A DNA stretch of 64,000 bases from Carboxylicivirga caseinilyticus (GTDB taxonomy: Bacteria > Bacteroidota > Bacteroidia > Bacteroidales > Marinilabiliaceae): the NCBI GenBank assembly GCA_025499705.1, contig JAFMVE010000005.1:62001-126000 (forward strand), given 5' to 3'. Positions 1-8,905 of this stretch are shown piece by piece. A program made the translations under genes and the position numbers. A model generated the notes under the pieces. That model had not been told where the DNA came from, ran no database searches, and saw nothing but the letters and a program-made list of their open reading frames with translations. Position 1 is the stretch's first letter. The number at the start of each line of letters is the position of its first letter.

Positions 1-360
1 AATATCCTTTTTAAAGCGATCAGTCAATTCATGAATAAACCGATCAATCACCTTTTGCTCGTCAGGATTGATGCCATTACTTGAATGAGCAACCTCCTCC
101 ATCACATCAACCAGCATCTGATATTCAGGATCCGGACCATTCTCCTGGCAGATATTTAACACTTTCTGGTACAACTCTTCCACATCTGTCTGATGCAGGC
201 GCTCGTAATCAAAAGACCATTCAATGTCCTTTCCTGAAGGGTGCTTTTTTAAGGCACTGTGTAACACCTCAAGTTCTTCGGGTTGAATAATACCATCAGC
301 CATTGCCACAACATACAACATTTCGCCAAAAGCATCATAAAGGCGGGTTTTTACACTCAT
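1..360 (-). CDS. TerB-like domain protein, partial (C-terminus beyond left edge)
   Basis: An open minus-strand frame starts at the ATG complementary to 358-360 and runs off the left edge, giving 120 residues without a stop. The protein opens MSVKTRLYDAFGEMLYVVAMADG and continues IIQPEELEVL, a helical segment followed by an acidic Asp/Glu motif. A second such motif is NGINPDEQKVIDRF. This pattern of paired acidic helical repeats resembles the TerB/DjlA-like metal-binding fold (family knowledge). It starts 12 bases after the stop of the isoaspartyl peptidase gene and is probably co-transcribed with it. The role is unknown; TerB domains are often linked to stress responses. The full length cannot be judged here. 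Confidence 0.7.
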   Translation of the reverse strand, partial: MSVKTRLYDAFGEMLYVVAMADGIIQPEELEVLHSALKKHPSGKDIEWSFDYERLHQTDVEELYQKVLNICQENGPDPEYQMLVDVMEEVAHSSNGINPDEQKVIDRFIHELTDRFKKDI

Positions 361-372
361 ATTATTTGTTTA

Positions 373-1338
373 TTAGTTTTTAAATATTGCAACTCCTTTT
401 TCACCAAACGAATTAGCCCATCCACGGAACATGCCGGTAGAGTTCATCTCTAACACAAAATTACCGTTTTTATCAACAGCAATTACACCTCCATTTCCTG
501 CTTCACTATTTAGTTTTCCATTTACTACTGTATGGGCAGCTTCAGAAAGACTCATACCTTTATATTCCATCAAGGCTGATATATCATGAGCAACTGTATA
601 ACGAATAAAGTACTCACCATGACCGGTTGCCGAAACAGCACAAGTTTTGTTATTGGCATAAGTTCCGGCACCGATGATCGGCACATCTCCCACTCGTCCA
701 TACCTTTTATTATTCATTCCGCCAGTTGATGTTGCTGCAGCCAGATTACCCTTTTTATCCATCACCACACAGCCAACAGTACCATTCTTTCCTGATTTCT
801 GTAAAGCCTTTTGCAGGCTTTGCCATCTTTTCTCAGTATAAAAGTAACTACTATCAACCATCTCTATTCCGTTTTCAGCAGCAAACTTTGAAGCTCCTTT
901 GCCAACCATCATCACATGAGGCGATTTATCCATAACCATTCTGGCAGCACTGACCGGATTTTTTATATCGCCAACACCCGCAATGGTTCCGGCATTCAAA
1001 TCAATACCATCCATAATAGCTGCATCCAGTTCGTTACGTCCATCGTTTGTATATACAGCACCTTTACCTGCGTTAAACAGTGGATTGTCTTCCAGAACAT
1101 TCACTACTTTCTCTACCACATCAACAGCTGAAGCTCCATTTTCAAGCATGCTAATACCCAACTCCAGTGCCACAGACAATCCTGCTTCATATTTTCTTGT
1201 TGTTTCTTCATCAAACAAATTCTTATCCAGATTTCCGGCTCCACCATGAATGGCGATCGTCCATTGAGGTTTCTGAGATTGAGTTTGGCACGAAACCATC
1301 AAAATAAGAATAAAAAGAAATACAGATAACTTTGACAT
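373..1338 (-). CDS. Isoaspartyl peptidase / L-asparaginase (Ntn hydrolase), lipoprotein
   Basis: This 321-residue protein belongs to the plant-type asparaginase (asparaginase 2, IaaA) family, which hydrolyses isoaspartyl dipeptides and asparagine and matures by self-cleavage before a nucleophilic Thr. The N-terminal HGGAG block (about residues 31-35) and the GTVGCV motif are visible; Thr187 is the predicted cleavage site and nucleophile. The downstream TSTGG and GTYANN blocks fit the substrate loop. The first 17 residues form a lipoprotein signal ending LMVSC, so the enzyme is likely anchored in the periplasm or outer membrane. Length is normal for the family. The gene is probably first in an operon with the downstream TerB-like gene. 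Confidence 0.9.
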   Translation of the reverse strand: MSKLSVFLFILILMVSCQTQSQKPQWTIAIHGGAGNLDKNLFDEETTRKYEAGLSVALELGISMLENGASAVDVVEKVVNVLEDNPLFNAGKGAVYTNDGRNELDAAIMDGIDLNAGTIAGVGDIKNPVSAARMVMDKSPHVMMVGKGASKFAAENGIEMVDSSYFYTEKRWQSLQKALQKSGKNGTVGCVVMDKKGNLAAATSTGGMNNKRYGRVGDVPIIGAGTYANNKTCAVSATGHGEYFIRYTVAHDISALMEYKGMSLSEAAHTVVNGKLNSEAGNGGVIAVDKNGNFVLEMNSTGMFRGWANSFGEKGVAIFKN

Positions 1339-1368
1339 ATAATAAGAATTGTGTTTTTAAGCTTATCT

Positions 1369-1376
1369 CAAAAGTA
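1369..1376 (-). promoter_or_regulatory. Candidate -7 element (TACTTTTG) for the isoaspartyl peptidase gene
   Basis: On the minus strand TACTTTTG matches the Bacteroidota consensus TAnnTTTG about 31 bases before the start codon. I see no clear TTTG at the expected -33 position, so support rests on the -7 box alone. Confidence 0.4.
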
Positions 1377-1509
1377 GTAAATTACACCTGTATTGAAAGT
1401 AATATTGAAACCTGATTATTCCTTTCAAAACGAATATTAACCCATTCATTCAAAAATAATCCATAAAAATCAACCAACACAATTATTTTTACCACATAAA
1501 CAAATAACC

Positions 1510-2244
1510 ATGAGTATTATCCAGTTTCTTAATCTTATATTGATTGTTTTAGCTGCCTCATTTGGGTTAAGCTATTTCTGGAGTTTTTACACCCATAAGT
1601 TGTTTAAACCCTTTATCTGGTTAGATCATCAGAAGAAAGATTTACTCAGTAAGATTATGCTTAAAGAAGAAAAGGCTGATAAAGATAAAATACGTTTCTA
1701 TAGTCATTGGCTACAGTTGAAACGTATCAAAGACAAGAATATTAAAGGTGATCTTGCAGAACTTGGAGTTTATAAGGGTGAAACAGCCAAACTGATTCAT
1801 CATATGTTACCTGACCGCAAACTATATTTATTTGATAGTTTTAGTGGTCTTCCTAAGCAAGTCATTCGTGAAGATTGCGATGGAACTGTTCGCCCCCAAA
1901 CGGTTAAGTTTGACAATACCACACCTACCGAAGTCATTAAACACATTGGAGGCAACGAAAACATTGAAATAAGAGAAGGCGTATTTCCTGAAACTACAAG
2001 TGGTTTGGAAAACAAACAATTTGCTTTTGTACATATTGATGCCGATTTATACCAATCGACTATTGATGCACTTACCTTTTTCTACCCACGTTTAATTCCT
2101 GAGGGATGTATTATTATTCATGATTATAACCACAACTGGGAAGGCGTAAAAAAAGCTGTTGATGAATTTGAAGCAACCATCCCTGAGTGTTTTATGCCAA
2201 TTGCCGACATGTATGGTTCAACCGTACTAATCAAAAACAAATAA
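1510..2244 (+). CDS. TylF/MycF-type SAM-dependent O-methyltransferase, membrane-anchored
   Basis: The 244-residue protein has the class I methyltransferase pattern of the TylF (macrocin O-methyltransferase) family. AELGVYKGETAKLI (about 81-94) is the SAM-binding motif I, KLYLFDSFSGLP follows, and FVHIDADLYQSTIDAL plus IIIHDYNHNWEGV carry the acidic and His residues that bind metal and act in catalysis in characterised members. Residues 5-27 form a hydrophobic segment, so the enzyme is probably tethered to the inner membrane, unlike the soluble antibiotic enzymes. The substrate is not predictable; cell-surface sugars are a common guess. It lies 9 bases before a patatin-like gene and is likely co-transcribed with it. 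Confidence 0.75.
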   Translation: MSIIQFLNLILIVLAASFGLSYFWSFYTHKLFKPFIWLDHQKKDLLSKIMLKEEKADKDKIRFYSHWLQLKRIKDKNIKGDLAELGVYKGETAKLIHHMLPDRKLYLFDSFSGLPKQVIREDCDGTVRPQTVKFDNTTPTEVIKHIGGNENIEIREGVFPETTSGLENKQFAFVHIDADLYQSTIDALTFFYPRLIPEGCIIIHDYNHNWEGVKKAVDEFEATIPECFMPIADMYGSTVLIKNK

Positions 2245-2253
2245 GACCACCCT

Positions 2254-4530
2254 ATGACCAAACCAATTCTGTTTATATTACTTCTTGTTTTTCCAATTCT
2301 TTCAATAGCTCAAGAAAAAGACAGCTGCGTAACACGGCCCAAAATAGGATTGGTCCTTAGTGGTGGTGGAGCTAAAGGGCTGGCGCATATCGGTGTGATA
2401 AAAGTATTGGAAGAAGCAGGAATAAGACCCGATTACATTGCCGGAACCAGTATGGGTAGCATAATAGGAGGTTTGTATGCCAGTGGATACACTCCTGACG
2501 AAATGGATTCAATTGTTAGAAATATAGATTGGTCGGTTGTTTTGAGCGATATGGTTCCGCTAACGGATGTGGTACCCATAGAAAAAAACGACTACAATCG
2601 ATTCCAGCTTGAATTTGACATCACTAAGGATGGATTAACCATGCCATCGGGAATGGTTAGGGGACAGCGTATCTCTGAACTTCTCTCACAACTTACATGG
2701 CATGTTTCTGACATTGAAAATTTTGATGATTTACCTATACCTTTCAGATGTGTTGCTGCCGATTTAATAAAAGGTAAAACCCATATTTTCGACAGTGGCG
2801 ATTTAATGACAGCAATGCGGTCAAGCATGGCGATACCAAGTGTTTTCACACCTGTCATATTGGATTCAATGTACCTGGTTGATGGTGGCGTACTGGATAA
2901 TTTCCCGGTTTCAACAGCAATTAAGATGGGTGCAGACATTATCATTGGTGTTAATGTAGGTAACGAAGATTATCCTACCTTGAAAGATTTAAACAGTATC
3001 ACAAAAGTATTGCTTAATTCAGCCATGATTGGAAGTAATCAGGAAACATTGAAAGCAATAGATTTATGCAGTTTCATTGTAACACCACATTTGGACCCAT
3101 ACGGGGCATCTAGTTTTTTTGATGCCATTGATATTATCCAAAGAGGAGAAACAGCAGCCCGCTTACAATTTGACACCTTCAAACAATTAGCTGATTCACT
3201 TAACAAAATTGGACCAACTCCTCTACCAAAACAGATTCAAAAAGAAGAAAAAATACTGGTAAGTAAAATAAGCATCCTAAACCGAAAGGATATTTCAAAA
3301 AGCTATTTTTATAGCAATCTGGGATTCAGAACCGGTGATTCGATAACTGTTGAAGATATCAACAATGGCATGCGTCGTTTGATAGGCACACGATTTTATA
3401 GCAACATTAGTTATGAAATTAATAAAACGGATGGGGAATATCATCTAATCTTCAATACAACCGAAGCTCAACCTGCCAAAGCCAAATTCTCATTACGATA
3501 TGATAACGAATTAAAAGCAGGCATAGTTGCCAATATCACTTTGCGAAATCTGGTATCCAAAAACAGTCGATTTAGTGTAACCGGTGATATCTCGGAAGAT
3601 CCTCGTTTATCAGCTAATCTCATTACTTATTTAGGAGAAGGACAAAGAGTTGGTTACTTGACTGATTTTTATCTTGAACGAACTCCGCTTCCCCTTTATC
3701 GCGAAGACGCAAAAAAATACGGGACTTTTAACTATTTAACAATGAGGGCTTCAATCGGCACATCCTTTACACTCAAACGACGATCAATGCTTGAGTGTAA
3801 GTTGAACTGGAAGGAAGTAAAAGTAAGTGAGAGAAGTGGTATACCTGAGTTGTTCGATAATCAGATTGTACGTTTTGGGAATGGTTTTTTCAGAGCACAG
3901 GCAGTTTTGGATGTAAATACATTAAATAAACGTTTTTTTGCCACTCATGGAAAACATATTCGAATTGCCATTAATTCAAACCTAAAAAGTTATAAACTCT
4001 ATAAAGGAATTGAAACTAGTCAGGCGCTTGTCGATCCATTTATTCAAGTTCCAAATGACTATTACTTATCAGGTATAGCAAGTTATAAAAAACACTTTCC
4101 GGTTTCCAATTCAATCCATATGTCAACAAGAATTGCAGGAGGAGGGTCCTTTAATAACGCCCCTTTCTTTGAGCATTTTTACATTGGAGGAACAATTTAT
4201 AATCAGGGACTTGAAACAATTTCGTTTGCCGGATTAAATTATCGGGAAAAGATTGTTGAAAACTTCCTCATGGCACAAACCGAATTCAACTATAAAATTG
4301 GCCAAATCCTGTTTGGTCATGTCAGTATCAATGCTATTTATGCCACCGAGTATGGAAATAATCAATTTGATTCAAGTCAATACATGATGAATCCGGGTGA
4401 ATTTATTCTAGGTGCCAATACAGGTGTGGCAATCAACAGTATAATAGGTCCTATTACTTTTGGTGTAGGAACTAATACTACCGACTTTAAACCAAGATTA
4501 TATCTAAACATGGGATTCCCATTTCAATAA
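2254..4530 (+). CDS. Patatin-like phospholipase fused to outer-membrane beta-barrel
   Basis: This 758-residue protein has a signal peptide (residues 1-19, ending SIAQ) and a patatin domain (about 30-300) with oxyanion loop SGGGAKGLAHIG, nucleophile elbow GTSMGS (Ser66) and the catalytic Asp in VDGG (Asp210). Both dyad residues are present, so lipase activity is plausible. Residues about 320-400 look like a POTRA repeat (ISILNRKDISK... RRLIGTRFYSNI). The rest alternates aromatic beta-strands typical of an Omp85/BamA-type barrel. The architecture matches the PlpD-like type Vd group common in Bacteroidota, where the enzyme sits at the outer membrane. It follows the methyltransferase gene closely. 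Confidence 0.88.
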   Translation: MTKPILFILLLVFPILSIAQEKDSCVTRPKIGLVLSGGGAKGLAHIGVIKVLEEAGIRPDYIAGTSMGSIIGGLYASGYTPDEMDSIVRNIDWSVVLSDMVPLTDVVPIEKNDYNRFQLEFDITKDGLTMPSGMVRGQRISELLSQLTWHVSDIENFDDLPIPFRCVAADLIKGKTHIFDSGDLMTAMRSSMAIPSVFTPVILDSMYLVDGGVLDNFPVSTAIKMGADIIIGVNVGNEDYPTLKDLNSITKVLLNSAMIGSNQETLKAIDLCSFIVTPHLDPYGASSFFDAIDIIQRGETAARLQFDTFKQLADSLNKIGPTPLPKQIQKEEKILVSKISILNRKDISKSYFYSNLGFRTGDSITVEDINNGMRRLIGTRFYSNISYEINKTDGEYHLIFNTTEAQPAKAKFSLRYDNELKAGIVANITLRNLVSKNSRFSVTGDISEDPRLSANLITYLGEGQRVGYLTDFYLERTPLPLYREDAKKYGTFNYLTMRASIGTSFTLKRRSMLECKLNWKEVKVSERSGIPELFDNQIVRFGNGFFRAQAVLDVNTLNKRFFATHGKHIRIAINSNLKSYKLYKGIETSQALVDPFIQVPNDYYLSGIASYKKHFPVSNSIHMSTRIAGGGSFNNAPFFEHFYIGGTIYNQGLETISFAGLNYREKIVENFLMAQTEFNYKIGQILFGHVSINAIYATEYGNNQFDSSQYMMNPGEFILGANTGVAINSIIGPITFGVGTNTTDFKPRLYLNMGFPFQ

Positions 4531-4639
4531 TGAAAGATATTTCAGATTTGGAAAGCAAATAGTTTTTAAGAGGAATACCCAAAGTTCCATTTAAACTCTT
4601 TTGAGTTCAAACGGTAACGATGGGAAGGTGCAAAATACT

Positions 4640-4882
4640 TTAGATCGGTTGAGTTAAACCATATTTTTCAGCTATCTGAACCATGGTCAATGCTGAATTT
4701 GGTAATAAATCAGGTGGGCAGACTCCGTAAGCCGCTTTCGTAGCATATCGCTTACATAAAGAGTATTTTTCAACTCCTCCTTCACAATACTGAGTCTGAT
4801 ACGACTTTGTAGTCATCTTACGATATTTAAGTACTCCGTTGAAAATAGGGCATTTTTCAACATTTGGACAATTATTATTCAT
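4640..4882 (-). CDS. Small cysteine-rich protein of unknown function
   Basis: I do not recognise a named family. The 80-residue protein carries five cysteines: Cys5 and Cys11 in NCPNVEKCPIF, Cys33 in QYCEGG, Cys43 in LCKRY and Cys55 in GVCPPDLLPN. The spacing is compatible with a zinc or iron-sulfur site. No signal peptide or membrane segment is seen, so it is probably cytoplasmic. The C-terminal part (PNSALTMVQIAEKYGL) looks helical. It stands alone between the patatin gene and the ATP synthase cluster with over 100 bases on each side. The composed, cysteine-patterned sequence supports a real gene, but no role can be assigned. Confidence 0.7.
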   Translation of the reverse strand: MNNNCPNVEKCPIFNGVLKYRKMTTKSYQTQYCEGGVEKYSLCKRYATKAAYGVCPPDLLPNSALTMVQIAEKYGLTQPI

Positions 4883-5027
4883 AAAAGGTATGGTTTGATC
4901 CTACTCGTATGGCTTTTCGGTTACGCCCCGTTTAATGGTTTCTGGACTCCATATGCGACTTAATTTACAGAATAAAGAAAGAAATATCCATTTAAACCCT
5001 AATTTAGAATCATTCAAATAACAGAAT

Positions 5028-5059
5028 AAAAAAAGCCGCAGACTGATTTGTCTACGGCT
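5028..5059 (-). terminator. Intrinsic terminator of the ATP synthase operon
   Basis: AGCCG-c-AGAC (5034-5043), a six-base loop and GTCT-a-CGGCT (5050-5059) form a ten-position stem with one mismatch. Seven A residues at 5028-5034 read as a T-run on the minus strand after the hairpin. It sits 25 bases past the atpG stop. Confidence 0.8.
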
Positions 5060-5084
5060 CTTATATCTATTCTGATTCTTTTTT

Positions 5085-5966
5085 TTACTTCTTCAATGCT
5101 TCGGCTCCACCAACAATTTCAAGAATTTCAGTTGTAATAGCACCTTGTCGAGCCTTATTATATATTAACTGTAATTCCATTAGCATATCTGTGGCATTGT
5201 CAGTTGCCTTATGCATTGATGTCATTCTGGCTCCGTGTTCCGAGGCCAGAGATTCAAGTATAACTCGATAAAACATGGTTTGTAATGCTTCGGGAATTAC
5301 CTTTTTTATGAAAGATATTTTATCAGGTTCAACAATATAGTCAACACTATTATAAACTCCACTGCCAGCTTCAGTCAATTGTAGTGGGAGAAATTGTTCA
5401 GATCTCACTTCCTGAACCGCTGCATTTTTAAACTCATTATATATCAAAACAACATCATCATATTTCTCATTTCTGAATGACTCCATTATTTCAACAGCAA
5501 TTTCCTTAACCGCTTCGAATGTTGTATTTGTATAAAGTTCATTAAAATCTTTTACAACCGGATATCCATGAGACTTAAGAATCTTTTGGGCCTGCTTTCC
5601 AATTGCAAAAATATCCAGATTACCCTGTTTAAATTGATAATTGTACTTTGATTTAATAACCTTTTCTGTCTCTTTAATAACATTACTATTAAAGGCTCCA
5701 CACAACCCTCGGTTTGATGAAACAACCACCAAAAGCACCTTGTTTGGATCACGTTTTGCTGACCATTCCAACTCAACACCATCATCAAGTGATTGACTCA
5801 GATCAAAAATAATACCTGCCAACCGATCCACATATGGACGGATATGCGAGATATCATCCTGCGCTTTTTTAAACTTGGCTGCCGATACCATCTTCATGGC
5901 ACTGGTTACCTGCCTAGTTGTTTTAACAGAATTAATCCTGATTCGTATATCCTTTAAACTTGGCAT
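5085..5966 (-). CDS. atpG: F1Fo ATP synthase subunit gamma
   Basis: The 293-residue protein is the central stalk subunit that rotates inside the alpha/beta hexamer. The N-terminus MPSLKDIRIRINSVKTTRQVTSAMKMV is the usual gamma coiled-coil start, and the C-terminus carries the second helix of the coiled coil (ASEHGARMTSMHKATDNA, then NKARQGAITTEILEIVGGA). Length is normal. It is the last gene of the minus-strand cluster, 32 bases after atpA, and is followed by a hairpin terminator. The cluster does not continue into atpD/atpC. Confidence 0.98.
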   Translation of the reverse strand: MPSLKDIRIRINSVKTTRQVTSAMKMVSAAKFKKAQDDISHIRPYVDRLAGIIFDLSQSLDDGVELEWSAKRDPNKVLLVVVSSNRGLCGAFNSNVIKETEKVIKSKYNYQFKQGNLDIFAIGKQAQKILKSHGYPVVKDFNELYTNTTFEAVKEIAVEIMESFRNEKYDDVVLIYNEFKNAAVQEVRSEQFLPLQLTEAGSGVYNSVDYIVEPDKISFIKKVIPEALQTMFYRVILESLASEHGARMTSMHKATDNATDMLMELQLIYNKARQGAITTEILEIVGGAEALKK

Positions 5967-5998
5967 ATTGAGTTAATATTTAAATCCTATAAAGGTTA

Positions 5999-7579
5999 CT
6001 ATTCTTTAACAATTTGGGCTACAACATCTGCTGCAACTTCTTCTATCTTTTTTGTTATTTCATCACTGTACGCTCCAGCCTCTATTTCTTCAATCATCTT
6101 ACTATGACGTACATCCAACGACTCAACAAATTCCTTTTCCCACAATTTCACTTTATCTGCCGGAACTTCTCTTAATAGCCCTTTGGTACCGCAATAAATA
6201 ATGGCTACCTGATGACCAACTCTTGTTGGATTATATTGAGGTTGCTTCAATAGTTCAACATTTTTTCGTCCCTTATCCAACACCATCATAGTGGCCGGAT
6301 CAAGATCAGAGCCGAATTTGGCAAATGCTTCCAGTTCGCGATATTGAGCCTGATCAAGCTTTAAAGTACCCGCTACCTTTTTCATTGGTTTAATCTGAGC
6401 ACTACCTCCTACGCGTGAAACCGATATTCCTACGTTAATCGCTGGTCGAACACCTGAATTAAACAGGTCACTCTCAAGGAAAATCTGACCATCGGTAATT
6501 GAAATAACATTCGTTGGGATATATGCTGATACATCACCAGCCTGTGTTTCGATAATTGGAAGAGCAGTTAATGATCCACCTCCCTTAACAATAGGCTTTA
6601 GTGACTCAGGCAAGTCGTTCATTTTAGCTGCAATCTCATCTGATTCAATTATTTTAGCTGCACGCTCCAACAATCGACTATGTAAATAGAATACATCGCC
6701 CGGATAGGCTTCGCGCCCTGGAGGACGACGTAGTAACAAACTAACTTCGCGATAAGAAACAGCCTGTTTAGATAAATCATCATAAACAATCAATGCTGAC
6801 CGACCAGTATCACGGAAGAATTCACCGATTGATGTTCCTGCGAAAGGAGCATAAAACTGCATAGCTGACGGATCGGCTGCGGGAGCAGAAACAACAACTG
6901 TATATTCCATTGCTCCATGTTTCTCAAGTGTATTTACTATCTGAGCAACAGTACTACCTTTTTGCCCAACAGCAACATATATACAATATACAGGTTCTCC
7001 TGCCTCGAAAAATGAACGTTGATTTATAATCGTATCAATCGCAATCGCAGTTTTTCCAGTCTGGCGGTCACCAATAATTAATTCACGCTGTCCACGACCT
7101 ATAGGTGTCATAGCATCAACAGCTCTTAACCCTGTTTGTAATGGCTGCTTAACTGGTTGTCGGTAAATAACCTGTGGAGCCTTCCGTTCCAGAGGCATTT
7201 CGTAAGTATCACCACTAATTGGACCTTTACCATCAATGGGTTCTCCAATGGCATTGATAACACGTCCCAACATACCTTCTCCGGCGCGGATAGAAGCAAT
7301 TCGACCGGTACGTTTCACCAAATCACCTTCTTTTACAGCCTGCGAAGAGCCAAATAATACTATACCCACATTATCTTGCTCCAGGTTAAGCACAACACCC
7401 ATACATGAATCTAATTCAACCAGTTCGTTTGACTTAACGTTGGTTAAACCATAAACACGGGCAATTCCATCACCCACTTGTAAAACTGTGCCAACCTCTT
7501 CCAGGTCAGTTGCTGTCTGGAAGCCTGCAATCTGTTTTTTTAATAAATCCGATACTTCAGCCGGTTTTATCGTATCCAT
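5999..7579 (-). CDS. atpA: F1Fo ATP synthase subunit alpha
   Basis: The 526-residue protein is the nucleotide-binding, largely non-catalytic alpha subunit of the F1 head. The Walker A motif GDRQTGKT spans residues 170-177. The region [37 protein letters not shown] holds the usual Walker B block and contacts with beta. [14 protein letters not shown], with its arginine finger, is intact. Length is typical. It lies between atpH (22 bases upstream) and atpG. The catalytic beta partner must be encoded outside this window. Confidence 0.99.
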   Translation of the reverse strand: MDTIKPAEVSDLLKKQIAGFQTATDLEEVGTVLQVGDGIARVYGLTNVKSNELVELDSCMGVVLNLEQDNVGIVLFGSSQAVKEGDLVKRTGRIASIRAGEGMLGRVINAIGEPIDGKGPISGDTYEMPLERKAPQVIYRQPVKQPLQTGLRAVDAMTPIGRGQRELIIGDRQTGKTAIAIDTIINQRSFFEAGEPVYCIYVAVGQKGSTVAQIVNTLEKHGAMEYTVVVSAPAADPSAMQFYAPFAGTSIGEFFRDTGRSALIVYDDLSKQAVSYREVSLLLRRPPGREAYPGDVFYLHSRLLERAAKIIESDEIAAKMNDLPESLKPIVKGGGSLTALPIIETQAGDVSAYIPTNVISITDGQIFLESDLFNSGVRPAINVGISVSRVGGSAQIKPMKKVAGTLKLDQAQYRELEAFAKFGSDLDPATMMVLDKGRKNVELLKQPQYNPTRVGHQVAIIYCGTKGLLREVPADKVKLWEKEFVESLDVRHSKMIEEIEAGAYSDEITKKIEEVAADVVAQIVKE

Positions 7580-7601
7580 CTAAAATAAATTTAGTTAACG
7601 T

Positions 7602-8138
7602 TTAACTGAGTAATTGCTTCTTAATATTTTTCAACTTCGAACTCAGGCTGGCGTCTGCCATCTTACCATCAATGGTAAGTTTAAAACCTCCCAAAAGGGC
7701 CGGATCAACTTTTAAGATGAGCTCAATAGGTGAATTAAATTGTTTACGAAGGAATTGCATTAATCCGTCTACTTGCTGCTGATCTAATTCAATGGCAGAG
7801 TATAGTGTAACCGCTTTAATACCTTTTTCCTTTTTAAATAAACTTATGAATCCCCTAATGATATCTTCCAATAATACTTCACGATTATTGTTGATTAATA
7901 AATCAATAAAGCTCATTGTTGAGTTCTGAACCCTCTTTTCTAGAACAGAGTGCAAAGAATCTTTTTTTTGTTGTGGTTTAATAACCGGACTATTTAAAAG
8001 CTCAATGAATCCCTCAGCTTCATCGCAATAACTTTTCAGAAGAATAATATCATTATTCACCTGCTCAAGATTACCTTGCTCCGATGCCAGTTTAAACAGT
8101 GCACTTGCGTATCTATTGGCTATTAAACTCCTATTCAT
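7602..8138 (-). CDS. atpH: F1Fo ATP synthase subunit delta (OSCP)
   Basis: The 178-residue protein is the delta subunit that fixes the F1 head to the peripheral stalk. It starts MNRSLIANRYASALFKLASEQG, the typical N-terminal helix, and ends with the C-terminal domain pattern DPALLGGFKLTIDGKMADASLSSKLKNIKKQL. Length matches the family. It sits between atpF and atpA with gaps of about 22-28 bases, consistent with one transcript. Confidence 0.97.
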   Translation of the reverse strand: MNRSLIANRYASALFKLASEQGNLEQVNNDIILLKSYCDEAEGFIELLNSPVIKPQQKKDSLHSVLEKRVQNSTMSFIDLLINNNREVLLEDIIRGFISLFKKEKGIKAVTLYSAIELDQQQVDGLMQFLRKQFNSPIELILKVDPALLGGFKLTIDGKMADASLSSKLKNIKKQLLS

Positions 8139-8166
8139 ATTATTCTGCTCTCTGTTTAACCAAGTT

Positions 8167-8661
8167 CTAGTTAAAATTTACCTCTTGCAGATACCTTTCA
8201 ATAATAGCTTTCTGCTTATCAGTCGATTCCAATTCCTGTTCCAATAGCTTTCCGGCTATGTTAACAGACAATTCGGCTACTTGCCTTTTCATTTCCTGGA
8301 TGGCATCACTTTTTTCACGCTCAATTTGCTGACGGGCAGATACAATAATCTTATCTGCCTCTTCCTGAGCCTTGTTACGTGCATCATCCACGATGTTTTG
8401 CTTTAATTCCCTGGCTTCCTTTATTAAACTATCACGTTCATCTTTAGCTGCAATAAGAATTTTTTCCTTTTCAACATTTAAATCCTCAATCTCAGCCTTA
8501 GCTTTAGCTGCAGCTGCAAGAGAAAATTCAATTGTTTCTTCTCGAGTTCTTAAAGCATGTAATATTGGCTTCCAGGCAAATTTTCTAAGCAGAATAACCA
8601 ATATACCGAACGTTATCGCCGTCCAAAAGACTAACCCGGGATCAGGTGTCAATAATCCCAT
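8167..8661 (-). CDS. atpF: F1Fo ATP synthase subunit b
   Basis: The 164-residue protein has one N-terminal membrane segment (about residues 8-26) and then a long charged helix rich in Ala, Lys and Glu, the peripheral stalk coiled coil. Only one b-type gene is present, so the stalk is presumably a homodimer. The gene is 12 bases downstream of atpE and 28 bases before atpH. Confidence 0.97.
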   Translation of the reverse strand: MGLLTPDPGLVFWTAITFGILVILLRKFAWKPILHALRTREETIEFSLAAAAKAKAEIEDLNVEKEKILIAAKDERDSLIKEARELKQNIVDDARNKAQEEADKIIVSARQQIEREKSDAIQEMKRQVAELSVNIAGKLLEQELESTDKQKAIIERYLQEVNFN

Positions 8662-8673
8662 AGCAGTCGATTT

Positions 8674-8883
8674 TTATCCTTTCATCAAGGCAACAACAAT
8701 TGCAAATAAAGCTACTCCTTCAATAAGAGCTGCTGCAATAATCATAGCAGTTTGAATTTTAGAACTGATTTCAGGTTGACGTGCCATAGATTCCAGAGCA
8801 CTTCCTGCTAGTCTACTAATACCATAACCGGCTCCGATAATTATCAGGCCTAATCCAATTGCTGTTAATGACATACCTTCCAT
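8674..8883 (-). CDS. atpE: F1Fo ATP synthase subunit c (ring), proton-type residues
   Basis: The 69-residue protein forms a two-helix hairpin with the conserved loop ARQPE (residues 34-38) and the ion-carrying carboxylate Glu55 in AAALIEGVALF. In sodium-driven rings, helix 1 carries a Gln where this protein has Ile22, and the carboxylate is followed by Ser/Thr where this one has Gly56-Val57. The sodium ligands are therefore missing and proton coupling is predicted (inference from known sodium c-subunits). It lies between atpB and atpF. Confidence 0.97.
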   Translation of the reverse strand: MEGMSLTAIGLGLIIIGAGYGISRLAGSALESMARQPEISSKIQTAMIIAAALIEGVALFAIVVALMKG

Positions 8884-8905
8884 ATTTTAAATGAATATAA
8901 ATGTA

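Noticed and set aside
4594..4607. AACTC-TTTT-GAGTT hairpin after the patatin gene
   Set aside because: A 5-base A+T-rich stem with no T-run is too weak to call a terminator.
8372..8755. Plus-strand frame of 127 residues opposite atpF/atpE
   Set aside because: It mirrors the coding strand of two clear ATP synthase genes and resembles no protein.
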